Shown one piece after another: positions 10,782 through 21,945 of a DNA stretch of 64,000 nt (positions are counted from its first letter, which is position 1; each line of letters opens with the position of its first letter). The stretch is from contig WAID01000009.1 in the NCBI GenBank assembly GCA_016584495.1, forward strand, positions 3,472,001 to 3,536,000, given 5' to 3'. The notes under the pieces were generated by a model. The model saw nothing but the letters and a program-made list of their open reading frames with translations, was not told the DNA's origin and made no database searches. The position numbers were made by a program, and so were the translations under genes. The DNA comes from Celoporthe dispersa. Taxonomy: Eukaryota; Ascomycota; Sordariomycetes; Diaporthales; Cryphonectriaceae.

Positions 10782-13700
10782 CTAGACAACAACCTCATCC
10801 TCGCCCTCGTCCGGCTCCTCGATGCTCGTGCGACGCTTGGCCTCGACAGCAGCTTGGACCTTCTCGCCGTCTTCGCTTAGCACGACCGGCCGCTCTCCCG
10901 CTTCTCTCTTCTCCTCCTCGGCACCAGCATCCGTGTTCTTTGCGTCCTCTTCAGCCGTCTTCTCTTCCTCGAGACCTCCTTCAGGAGCCTTCTCTGCCTC
11001 GGCCGCGTCAGGCTCCTCCCTGCTAGGTGCCGCATCCTTGTCCTTCTTCGTAAAAGGCCACAGGCCCATCAGGCCCTTGTTTCCCGAGGCGGCACTACCG
11101 CTGCCAGCTCCTGGCGGATGCACGGGCAACGGCTTCACGAGGATCTTCTCTCTCTCAGCATCGATGCCACCTCCGCTTGCACCTCCCTGCCCCTCGGGCA
11201 TGGCGAAGTCTCCAAACTCCTCGTCCTCATCACTACTGTTTCCGCCACCTGCAGCACCTTGTCCCATCTCCTCCTCGTCGGAAGAAGAGTCTCGCCCGTC
11301 ACCAAACTTCTCGTTCTTTTCGGCAGGCTTGTTCTTGCGGGTCCCGAGTGCCCCACGCCACCAACCGCCACGGTTCCAGCTGCTGGTCCCGCGGGCACCG
11401 TCGGCAGGTGCAGCACCCAGATCTCCATCGTCACTACCTTCGTCGCTGCCTTCATCGCTGCCCTCGTCCTCATCATCCGCGAAGGGATTCCTAAGTCCAC
11501 TATCGGGGTGGTCGCTCTGCATGAGAAGCGAAGACATGCCACCCCGCCCGATGCCAGTCTCGTTCTCTTCTTCCACATCACCACCACCCTCTTCTGCCTT
11601 GCGCTTGGAGGCGAGACGGGCTGCAAAGGCCATGCGGGCACGCGAGGGAGGGATGTTCAGCGGTGGTGGAGGAGGTGGGGGTGGCGGGATGGACGGTGGG
11701 TTCAGGCTGTTGGATGCGCTGGTGGAGTTGAGCGGGTCGGTGTAGGCACGGAACTAGAATGTCGGTCAGCATCTCGGAGCAAGAGTATTTGTACATCGCC
11801 GAGGTCCTGCAGACAAAAAAGAAATAGACGGGAGGAATAGATGACAGAGCAAGGATAGTCGACAAGAATCACCACCAGAGCACGGACGGGTGATGAGAGA
11901 CCAGGATCCGCACGGAGGGTTCCAAGAGTGAGCCGACTGAGGAGGTTCGAGCCTTGACCGGGAGGGAGTAGGTCGAGTGAGAAGAGGCCCTGGATGTGGG
12001 CAGGCGCTTCGCCAACCATTTACCCCGCAGCAATTTGAACAAAAACACAGACAGGCGACACGAACGACAGTGATCAGAAACCACAACAGACAGAGAAAGC
12101 AACAGCGTCCATCATCATCCGCACGGGAGTATGATTCTGGCGCATCTCCCAGAGCCGGACAGACAAAACGCTGAGCTACTCTGCCGTACCAAGCCGACCA
12201 TCTTTTCAAGAACCAGCCCTTATAAAACCGCAACACTTCCATATAACCCTACAGTAAGCTCCGGGATCCTCCTCGTTATGCTTGCAAGCTATTTGGCGAT
12301 TTGTGGAGTTGGTCACACGTCTTGGTCGTTTCCGCTTCGCGTCGAGGCCGGGCCAGCTCGAGCGGGAATCCTCCGGTGCTCTGCTGCGACTGCTCGAGGG
12401 GCAGCGGAGGGCCTGTGCTGCTGCTCTGGGGGGTGGTGGTGGTCGATACGATCTCCGGCTTGTCGCTCTCCACTTGGTCAACGACAGCTGTCTGCGACTC
12501 CCCATCTTCCGCTTGTCGGACAGGGTCCAGTGCTTCTTGCTCCTCTTCCTCGTGATCTTCCTCGTCGACGTCCTCCCACTCGTCGGGGGAGAGATGATCC
12601 AGCGACGCATCCAAATGGTCATCCAACGACACGTCCTCAAACGACTGATCCTGCGAGAACCACGACCTGCTGGCTGCGATGAAGTCCAGGCCACCCGGGA
12701 TGTACTTATCGTCAGGTGGCTCATGGCCAAGCTCGTCGCTGTCTGATAGCCTGGTTCTTTTGTTCGGGTTTGCAGCCGTGCGAGAGACGCGCACGTTGGA
12801 TCTTGTCGATGGCTCTTCATCCCCTGAGTCTTCGTCGCTACCATCCACAGCACTCATGCTGACGGAACGTATAAAGGAATGCGGCGCAGGACGGCCCGCG
12901 AAAGACAAACCAGAGTGCCTCCTAGGACGGCGATTAAGGGAAGAACTGACCTCATTGTTGACATCCTCCTCATTTTCAGCCTCCTCGTCCTCGTCTTCGT
13001 CAGAGCTGCTTCCAAAGCCAGACATCAGGGTCCCGGCAGAGATGGCGAAAGGCCCGATCCCGTTTCTCCTCCATCCCCGCCCATGTCGCCCAGGCTGCCG
13101 TTCAGGCCTGCCTCGGCAAGCGCGTTGGAACCGCCGCCCTGGGAGCTACCGAAAGCTGCGCCAAGGCTGGACAGTCCCACCGTAGCAAGGCCGCCGGCCT
13201 GACGATTGCTCAGCGCCACCTCAGGGCGGACCCCGCCTAGAATGGCATTGTCACGTTCTCGAGTCTCGGCTAGCGCGCCCTCGACGTAGTTGATCCACTC
13301 CTGGTCCATGACCCTCTGCAGGACAGTCTCGCTAAGAAGCTCAGGCGGATGGCGCTCGGTGAACTTGACAACCTCCTCGGCGATGAGGGTAAGGTGACCC
13401 ATGTAGCCCATCCGGGTCTTTGACTGCCGCTGCGACTCCTCACTAGCGCGTTGACCGTTGATGATCTGGGTCGTAACATCGGCAGCTTCAAACAGAGAGA
13501 TTGCCAGGGTGGGGTTGTAGCCGCGGTCCATGGGCCCATTAAACACCTGCTGTACGATATCATAGACGACATTATGCAGGAAGTTGTTCCATGGATACTT
13601 GAAGAAGAATGAAAGGATTGTCGGCACAACATTGTGCTCAACAAACTGCATCTTCAAAAAGTCGCCTACAACAGGTTGCAGATTCGACACATCTGACTCC

Positions 13701-15905
13701 GTGGGACCTTCCTTGGCATCAGTCACGGAAGCGTCGCCAGCTTCCTGCTGAGGCTGGGCTGGCTTCACCGATCCCGCGGTCGTCTGGCCCTGCTCAGGAC
13801 CAGACGTCGCCTCCTGCTCCTCGGTGGCAGCAGCAGCACTATCTTCTGCACCTGCTGCGGGTGGGGAAAACAGAGGCGCGGGCTTCTCGGTACCGTCAAG
13901 AGCCGCCTCGGCGGGCTCTGTCGCCTCTGTCGCCTCAGCGTCGACCTTGTCAGGCTTGACCTCGGACTCAGCCACGGAAGACCCAGCAGGTGTGTTCATG
14001 CCAGGAGTGCTCGAGGCCTCGCTGTTGTCGCCGGCGGCGGCTGGGTCCTGCACCTCGGGCGTTGCCGGCTTATCTTCGAGGATAGACTTCTGCAGATCCT
14101 CTACCAGGTCCTCAACCTTCTCCTCACCGGCGGGTGGCGGCGAGCTGGGCAGCTCGTCAACCTCGACGGCCCTCTGCTTAGACGGAGAAAGGGGCGCAAC
14201 AACTAGGTCTGGCTCGTCGAACTGCGGCTTTCTCCAGCTCGCCGTCGGCGACGTTAAGCCGAGGCGATGTGAGGGGTTCATCTACAAAATCGTCGTCGTC
14301 CTTGTCCAGGAATGATGATGGCTGGCCGGACTGTATCTCATCCGCGGCATTGACGAATTCGTGAGAGGTGTCCTCGGTCATCTCGGTGCTGTGAGCCACC
14401 TCCTCGAAACCATCGTCTTCCGAGATGTTGGTGATCTGCAGCCGATTTTCGTCGACGGGTGACGCGTGGGAGATCCTCATGGTGAGATCATCAGCAGACG
14501 ACGGTAGCTCCTCACCGCGCAGGGCGGACAGCTTTCCATCTGTTCGAAGCCGCTGGCGCTCGGCATCTCTTGCTGATATCAACTCCTCCGACCCGACCTC
14601 GTTCAGCAGACCCATGTTGCTGCAGTGCAGGAGCTCTGCCATCAGCTCGCACGTCTTGAAGCGGTCGAAGCCGAGCGGCTCGATCTTGTCGCCGAACGTA
14701 GAGTCCAGTCGTGCCTTTTGCGCCGGAGCATTCATGATCAGGTTCATGAAGTCGGGCACATTCTCTGCGAAGAGCCGCAACAGGGTTCCCAGGTAGATCG
14801 GATCCCGACTCGAAGGGATAGCGTTAGCCTCGGCACCGACATCAGGATCGTAGTCTGAGTTATTCTTGCGGATAACCTCGATGACGATGCCCACGCCGAC
14901 GGTGAGGGCGTTCCCACCACCCAGCATGTATGCTATCAGCTGCTCGACGCAGGGCTTCGACACCAGCTGCCTAGTAAGCTCGTTGGGACCGATGCACGTC
15001 TGTTCGTTCTGCGAGGCGTTGGCCGAGACGGTGATGATGGCCTTCATGAAGTCGCCGGCTGAGGTCTGGGTCGCCCAGCTGTGCTCGGGGCCGAGGAAGG
15101 AGAGGAGGGTCGGCATGACGTCTTGTGTGTAGAGCCACTTTAGGGAGAGAGAGAAGGTGAGGTTAGCAAAGTGGGAGGGGGGGGGGTGCCAGAGATTCTC
15201 GCGGCCGAGCAGACATACCTCAACGATGCCCTGTCCAGCCTCTGTACGCTCGAGGCTGATGATCTTGAGCAGCAGATCCATTATCATAGGGCAGTCCACA
15301 TGCCGCAGCATGTCAGGAACGGCATTCTCGATCGACTTGAGCAGGTCGATCATCTCCTCGGTCTTCTTGTCGAAGAGGGCCTCGTTGACCTTTGTAAAGT
15401 AGCTGGCCTGCAGCGGATCAAGCGGGATGTCCCGCCGCAGGAAATCCCAAAAGTTGCGCAGCATGGCCTTGTTCGCGAGGAGGGCCTCACAGATAGACCA
15501 GTTGTCGGAGGCCAGGATCTCGGCGGCGACGTACGCATACCTATTGCGCTTCTTCTCCAGCTCCTCCTCTCTGTTCTCGGGCTCGGATGCGCGCGAGGAC
15601 GCCCTGGGCCTGGAGAAAGGCAGGACGCGGGCCTTGCCCTTGTCGGTATCGTCGTCGTCATCCTCGGCGGCGGCGGCGGCGGCATCGGGGGTGGCGACGG
15701 GTTCGAGCCTGGGGGCGACGACGTATTCTAGGAGGCTCACCAGGACGGGCTCGTCCCTGAGGTAGTCGATGAGCTTTGCATTGTGCTGCTTCAGCTCCTG
15801 GATCAGGTCGCTCTCGTCCAGGAGCTCCTCGAGGGTGTAGTCGGACTTGTCGAGGATGGTATCGATGGTGGAAATGTTAGCGTAGCCGCCGAATCGCCAG
15901 AACAT
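10782..15905 (-). CDS. SIT4 phosphatase-associated protein (SAPS family, S. pombe Ekc1-like)
   Basis: SAPS proteins bind and direct PP6/Sit4-type phosphatases in cell-cycle control. The protein starts MFWRFGGYANISTIDTILD at 15905. Exon 1 is 15905-15219. The 81-nt intron 15138-15218 (GTATGT..AAAG) is a multiple of three and reads through. Exon 2 starts at 15137 with WLYTQDVMPTLLSFL. The SAPS repeat region continues through 13270 (VVPTILSFFFKYPWNNFLHN). Near 14230 the frame changes by one extra base, and near 13060-13075 by one missing base; neither has a good intron. After EDVNNE, a donor GTCAGT at 12950 and an acceptor ATTCTAG ending at 11754 join phase 0 to FRAYTDPLNS, followed by a proline run and an acidic tail ending EDEEFGDFAMPE and DEVVV at 10782. 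That makes a 1.2-kb intron, unusually long here. Its contents are described separately. Confidence 0.88.
12276..12857 (-). CDS. Acidic ORF inside the presumed SAPS intron (nested gene or alternative exon)
   Basis: An open frame of 193 codons starts with ATG at 12857 (MSAVDGSDEDSGDEEPS) on the same strand as the SAPS gene and stays open upstream into the SAPS exon at 13025. It is rich in Asp, Glu and Ser, with G/C-ending codons and a compact motif KYIPGGLDFIAASRSWFSQD followed by LDDHLDASLDHLSPDEWEDV, so it looks coding rather than random. I do not recognise the family. It could be a retained or cassette exon giving a SAPS isoform that ends at 12276, or a separate small gene in the intron. The 3' side (11755-12275) has no coding character. 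Transcript data would settle which. Confidence 0.45.
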   Translation of the reverse strand: MSAVDGSDEDSGDEEPSTRSNVRVSRTAANPNKRTRLSDSDELGHEPPDDKYIPGGLDFIAASRSWFSQDQSFEDVSLDDHLDASLDHLSPDEWEDVDEEDHEEEEQEALDPVRQAEDGESQTAVVDQVESDKPEIVSTTTTPQSSSTGPPLPLEQSQQSTGGFPLELARPRREAETTKTCDQLHKSPNSLQA

Positions 15906-18900
15906 GGTGCCAGCGCTGTGGTGAAGGCCCCTATGTCACGGCGCCAGGGGAGTGACGCCAGACGGGGTATAAGGTGTGGAGGGGGATGGATCGAGGATGG
16001 AGGGCGGCGTTCATGCAGGCCGTGGTGTCGACGGGCGCCAGGAGGAAGCTTCTGTACAACACAGGCCAGGTCACAAGACCTCTCGCGGCGGGACGTGGCC
16101 GTGCTCGCCGACGATCGATAACAAGACGGGTGCTGGTGTCTCTGTTTGTTTTTTCTTGTTTTTTTTGGGGGGGTGGTCTGGGCCTCGAACTGAGGAGGGA
16201 TGTCGAGGCTGAAAAATGGCCGAGTCCCCCCAATCTCCAGTGGCAGTCTCGTCGAGGTGCCAATCTTGGTTCCCAGTCCCCGGTCTAAAGTACACCGGCA
16301 CGCATGCAGCCCTGGGGGTATGCAGAATGAATCCTGAGGTGGTATCGCAATGAAGTCTATGATCGTGTTTGTGGGTCGTGATGCAGAAACGTGGTCGTCT
16401 GTCTGCGGGTGGCAGATGGATGGACTGGCTGGGTCAGTAGTCGTAGCAGTACTGGTTTTGGAGATGGACTGAAGTCGGTCGGAGAGAACCTGACTTGAGT
16501 GGAGGTCAGTCAGCTTGACAGTGTTTTACCGTACTCGGTTTAGCCTGGGCGGGTCGCATGGCAGGGCCCCAGGGCCAACAGGGCACCGCCGTCAGCTGGC
16601 TGTGAGCGTGCCCGTACCGTAGTTAGTGTACTACTCAATCAACCACATGGCCTGTGGTGTCTGACGTGCAGGCCAATCACGCGCCACGCCTCCACGAGGC
16701 AAACCCTTTCCAGGGTGGGTAGATTTGTGTGCCCAGGGCCTACCCTTTTCCTTTTTTTTTTTTTGTTCTCTCTTCCCTTCTGTCTTTCTCTCCCCAACCC
16801 CTTCCTGTCTCTATTTTGATACACGATGAACTGCCATCTCGGTCCCGGTCACATGGGCCACTGAGCCCAGGTGCGTCTCAGCTTTCCCAGCTTGGCAGGT
16901 CTGGGCGGGGTTGGCGAAGCCTCCTGGGCGCTGCTTAGGTTCTCTCTCAACGCACATCGATACTGCTGCTGTTCACACCCACCTGTCCTGCACGGGGCTC
17001 TTCTCCATGGACTCCTATCAGATAGACCGTGGCCAGACTTTCAAGCTGGGACTTCACTGGTTGGAGTTCTTGTATTCAATGGACAGAGAGGAAAAAAAGA
17101 AGAGAGACATGCCAGGAGCGGGGCCGCTGCGGGTGGACGGTCCTGACGTGGCCCAGTCTGACGAGTCAATGTTGATGTGTCGCTGGCGATCATGTCGGAG
17201 ACCTGTTGGACCCATCAGACAACCTTGACATTTCTCTTATAGATTTCTCAGGTACTTCAGGACAGGAGATGGAGGGCCATCAATCATCATTCTTTCTGCT
17301 ATTGCCATCTTTTCCTTTCTAGCAGTCAGCCTAGGGACCAGCCAAGGCTTGTCTCCGCGCGTGCGCACCTGTCGCTGAACCACAGCATACTACTGTCATT
17401 ACTGTGCTGTCATTACTGTAATATGATTGACCTCAGCACCCTGCTGGAAGCACTCGGAATCATGTCTAAATCAACCTTGATTGCTCCTACGCCTTGCGTC
17501 ACTTTTGATTTATCTTCAAGCTGTGTGGCCCGCGCTAGGACAGATGGAATGGCTGGCTGGACGCTGTTTCCCACATGACGCCATATCAGCTCGCACAATG
17601 GTGATGACGAGGATTCGAGCTGGGGGATCTCAGACAAAGTATATCAGAAGCCGTGGGCCCATTCTCGAGTATCACATCTCAGGAGATTTTGTTTTTATCA
17701 CTGTTAATATTTTTCTATGGGGCTATTTTCGTTCTGACCGTCTCTTTGCCCCGGCAGTGCCCCCCCCCCCCCCCTCTTTCCTATCCTCTCCCACCAAAAC
17801 GAGCCTGCGGGTAAAAGTTGTGGTGCAGTTTGCAGGGCTCTCTCCACTTGGCGCCACGCTTGGGTCAACACCAAACTCCTTCTGGCAACCCGTACTCCAA
17901 CGATGTGTTCTACCTCAAAAAAAAAAATCAAAAAAAAAACACCACTGTGAATGATCACACAACCGCCACTGCATACCACGGTCCAGCATCGAAGACATCG
18001 TTCACCTTCTCTCGTGAGGTCTCCTCTTTTTTTTCTTGGTCCTGGCCTGATCCTGCCCCCTTTGGCCCTGGGAAGTAACACAGAGATTGTGTGTGTCGTG
18101 TGGCAGCGCCAGTGCGCGCACCTGCACATGGCCCAAAGATCTTGGTCGCGATGTGGAAGCCGTCGATGCTATCCACGATGCTACCCACGATGCTATCAGC
18201 CTCGCACGAACTCCGTCCTCTCGGGACACCCACCCGCTTCGAGGGCTGCTGGTGAACCCTCACTGATCTCCTACACACCATCACATGCCGGATAGACTTC
18301 CCTCTCCCGCTCACCCCACCTTGTTCCGCATGCACACGTGCATGCCATAGAGTTACATTCATCGAGCCTGTGGTGGCAGCAAGCAATGTCTCACCCGCTC
18401 CGGCTCCCTTTTCTACAGAAACACACAACTGGGTGGCTCCCGCCGCCTCTTTCTTCATCTCCCACAGCGACCTTCCTCCTTGGAGATGGAGACGGAACCC
18501 CTCCCTTCCTCCAGCACGTGCGAACAAGCATCGCGCGAGACCGTTTCGGCCGGACAATGCAACTACTCTTTCTCCACGTGCGCGTTCTATTGGCTAAATA
18601 CCCGCATTATTTCCTCCTCCCCTCCCTCCCCCCGGGAGGCGCCATGGTCCCCCTCTTCTCCCAAGCGAGCCGGCCATCCGACCACGAGGGTGACATCACG
18701 ATGCTTCTGATGTGGTCAGGATTCTGAGAGATCGGCTCGAGATGATTACTCGACCGTGTGCATAAATGTCATGATAGTCCCCCTCCTCCTCCTCCACCTC
18801 CTCCTCCCATTCGTAAGATGGGATGAGCTTTTGTCCATGACCTGCGGCTGCCCTCCTGAGCCCTGGCCCGTCCACTCGTCCTCTCTTGTCCACATAGACG

Positions 18901-18936
18901 GGATCATACATGATTCATACATCATACGGCCTCACC
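15906..18936. other. 3-kb divergent intergenic region
   Basis: It lies between the divergently transcribed SAPS (-) and AIM6-like (+) genes and must carry both promoters. It has T-rich tracts (16140-16170, 16750-16765), a C14 run near 17761-17774, A-rich runs near 17918-17940, and a short direct repeat of about 11 nt (ATGCTATCC/CACGATGCTA-type units) at 18165-18200. ORFs present are low-complexity and not credible. Confidence 0.5.
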
Positions 18937-19886
18937 ATGCTGCGAACCATCCTAGCCACGGCCCTAGTAGCCGCTGGTCCGTCCTTGTGCCAGTCCGATA
19001 TCCCCATCAGCTCGGCCCTGCAGTCCATCATCGCCAATGCCTCCACGGACCCAAAGTATACCTACCCGACTTCCCTGACACAGGGCATCATCCCCAAGAG
19101 CTTCCACTCCCACAACGACTACTGGCGCCCCGTCCCCGTCTACTCGGCCCTCTCCGTCGGCGCCATGTCCATCGAGGCCGACGTCTGGCTCTACAACGGC
19201 ACCCTGCATATCGGCCACGAGGAATCCGCCCTCACCAGCGAGCGCACCTTTGACAGCCTGTACATCCAGCCCCTGCTGTCCATCCTGCAGGCGCAGAACC
19301 CCAACAGCAGCTTCCTCACCGACGGCACCACCCACAACGGCGTCTACGACACCGCCGGCGGCCAGACCCTGTACCTCTTCGTCGACGTCAAGACCGACGG
19401 CGCCACCACCTTCCCCTACGTCGTCCAGGCCCTCCAGCCCCTGCGCGACGCCGGCTACCTGTCCACCTTCAACGGCACCGCCGTCATCACCGGGCCCATC
19501 ACCGTCATGGGCACGGGCAACAGCCCCTGGACCAGATCCAGGGCGTCTCCCCGCGTGACTATTTCTACGACGCCCCCATTCCCTACCTGAACAGCACCTT
19601 CTCCAACATCACCGCCGACGTCTCGCCCATCGCCAGCACCGACTTTGGCGTCCAGTTCCCGGGCGTCCTGTCCAACGCCGGCTTCAACAGCTCCCAGCTC
19701 GCCCTGCTGCAGGACCAGGTCGCCGTCGCCCACGCCAAGGGCATCAAGCTGCGGTACTGGGACCAGCCCGGCTGGCCCATCGGCACGCGCAATGCCATCT
19801 GGCGGACTCTGTGGGACAACGGGGTGGACATCCTGAACGTGGATGACCTGGAAGGGGCAGCCAACTTCTGGGATGGGCTGGGCTAG
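18937..19886 (+). CDS. Secreted PLC-like phosphodiesterase, AIM6 family (one-base frameshift)
   Basis: The start is ATG 18937 in a CACCATG context, followed by a signal peptide MLRTILATALVAAGPSLCQS. An alternative in-frame ATG lies at 18910. The motifs SFHSHNDYWRPVPVYSAL, EADVWLYNGTLHIGHE and LYLFVDVKTDG match the GDPD/PLC-like fold of altered inheritance of mitochondria protein 6 homologues, including the catalytic-type HND..W and EADVW segments. The frame ends wrongly after GNSPWTRSRAS. Continuing from 19527 in the next frame gives LDQIQGVSPRDYFYDAPIPY and ends RYWDQPGWP...NVDDLEGAANFWDGLG with TAG at 19884-19886. The shift equals one missing C in the C4 run at 19524-19527. The restored length of about 315 residues fits the family. 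Several N-x-S/T sites fit secretion. The break is probably a sequencing error. Confidence 0.85.
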
Positions 19887-20523
19887 GCTCCTGGGTCGGG
19901 TCTCCTGCCGTCATCCATGCGGTGACGGGATGAGGGGCGAGACGAGGAGCCACATAGGGATTTCGTAAGTAGCTGGGCGACGGGCCGCCCGTTGTGGGTG
20001 GGATATCTTGTCGCAATGAAGAAGTCTCCTACATATATTTCCCGTGCCGCTCAAAATGTGCTCATGAGATTGGGTCTCCTGGCGCCTGAGGAGACACCGC
20101 TGTTGTGAGATGCTGACGAGATACAGACCCACCTGTCACAACGTGCCACGCGGCAGGTTATGAATATGATATTTAGGTTCACTTAAGAGCTAACCTTGTT
20201 GCGTACATGAACATTGACTATGTGATGACATGTACTCTATCAAAGCAGGAGATATATATATATACATATTATACATATATATATATATGTATATATGTAT
20301 TCCGCCAGGTACTCCTCTTCCATACCAATAGCCGAGGTCGAATGCTGACGATTCCATGCAGACCTGAAAATGAACCGTACCTTTTTCTTCTTTTTTTTTT
20401 CTCTCTTTTGTATCTTTTGTCTTCTTGCCAACTTAGTCGTGTGTCCATATACCGCCTGAAGATGTCCGTTTCTCCTCACGCCCTTTACTCCCGGATCAGG
20501 AAGCCCAGCCAAAAATCCCAGTG
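19887..20523. other. Intergenic spacer between convergent genes
   Basis: It contains the 3' ends of both neighbours and an AT repeat tract (20250-20300). No gene was seen. Confidence 0.5.
20250..20300. repeat. TA-rich microsatellite
   Basis: An imperfect run of alternating T and A with occasional C/G (GATATATATATATACATATT and following), in the 3' intergenic region. Confidence 0.85.
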
Positions 20524-21945
20524 CTAGAGCTGATGGTGGTAAAACCCATTCCACCGCTCCACGAATAGCTGTGCCTCCTCCTGCGTCATTCCCGGTGGTA
20601 CGAACCCTGGATCTAATGGTTGTGGCAAGAAGTCATCAGGCAACCAGGCGTTCTGTGACCACAACGGGTCGTTCGGGTCGGGGACGGCGAGCTCCGGTTG
20701 GTGCGGCTCCTCAGCGGCAGCCACGGGGAGCGCGATCTCGGCGTCAGGAGCTGGGAGCAGCAGCGCAGCGTTTGGATCTGCTGGCTGGGGGAGGTCGACT
20801 TCCATTCCGCGAGGGAGCACATGGAGGAGCGCAGGGTCTATGGTCGCAACAGGAGCCGCTGCGCCTGGCTGAATGGGCGCCATCGGCTGCGGACCGACCT
20901 GTCCTTGGTGTCGCCAACCACGCCCTGGCCCTCAAAGCTCCCCGCGCGAGACGACTGCGAAGCCGTGTCCGGCGACTCGTGCTGGGGCGGATATCGCTCC
21001 GGGCCCACTGGCCAGGGAAGCGGAGAAGACGGTGGAGAATGAACGGGCGCGGGTTCGGGCGGGCTGGGCTCGGGAGGGCTCGGCTCAAGGTCATTGACGA
21101 GGTGATCGTCGTCTTGGTGACCAGGGCTAGGAGGAGCCTGGATGGGCGCAGGCGCCTCCACGACAGGACGGAGGAGATGCTGGGGCGTGTCATCATCGTC
21201 GCCGTTCTCCGGTAGTTGCAGCCTGGCCCTCTCGAGCAAGCACACCCTGCGCGCCCGCTCCCCCCAGTTGCTCTTCTCGGCCGTCTTCTCCTTGAGCTGA
21301 GCCTGGGTCGGCTCGTCGCAGAACTTGCCTTTGGCGCCGTACTGTCTCAGCTTGGCCAAAGACTCGTTGTCGTCTCTGCGGCCCAAGGGCCTCCCGGAGT
21401 AGAGGTCCTTGAAGTCGGCCTCCGCCCCGCGGAGCAGCTTCCGGTGCTTGACCAGCTGCCTCTTGAGGCGTCGCTCTGTGGCTTCCCAGCCGTGGAGCGA
21501 GACATCCTGACCGTTCTTCACGATCTTGTCGATCGTGTCACTGATGGCCTCGCGTCTGCGGTTCATCTCCGCGTATGCGATGGTCAGGATCTCGCTCCGG
21601 AACCCGTCCTTCCCGGGTCCGTCGGACCATCTTGGTGGGGCGCCTATCGACAGGATGGATTAGTCTATGCGTCTGATCGAGCTGGTCATAAGCGACAGAG
21701 GGCAACAGGCGCTAGAAGATCGCATTGGTATGCTTACCTCGCTTCCCCTCCGGGCGTCGGACTGGGCTCCCGTCGATAACGGAGAGGTATAGTCTCCGTT
21801 GCTCTTGGAGAAGAGGCAGGAACCTCTCCGGGACGTTGTCCAGGTCGCGTGGACCCCGAGCGTGGCGAGTCTTGCCACGTGTTGCCGCGTCCGGGGCGCG
21901 GGGAACCCGACGTCTCCTGACTCTGCCGCTGGCGACTCGGTCCAT
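20524..21945 (-). CDS. Unknown proline-rich protein, two exons, possible frameshift
   Basis: I do not recognise the family. Exon 1 starts at ATG 21945 (MDRVASGRVRRRRVPR) and ends at 21738 in phase 1. The intron 21644-21737 has GTAAGC, a CTAAT branch site and a CGATAG acceptor. Exon 2 begins GAPPRWSDGPGKDGF and contains a charged, probably helical segment (ISDTIDKIVKNGQDVSLHGW, RRLKRQLVKHRKLLRGAEAD), then a Pro/Ser-rich tail. That frame stops near 20838. A second frame, open from about 20890 to 20524, has matching composition and ends AWLPDDFLPQPLDPGFVPPG...ERWNGFYHHQL. It probably forms the true C-terminus, reached through a one-base indel near 20890. The basic Arg-rich N-terminus could be a nuclear signal (inference). 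Confidence 0.55.

Noticed and set aside
10822..11840. Plus-strand Ser/Pro-rich ORFs opposite the SAPS C-terminus
   Set aside because: These are mirror images of the acidic Glu/Asp/Gly-rich SAPS tail.
15138..15218. In-frame extra 27 residues in SAPS
   Set aside because: This is an 81-nt intron with GTATGT..AAAG ends; the length is a multiple of three so the ORF reads through.
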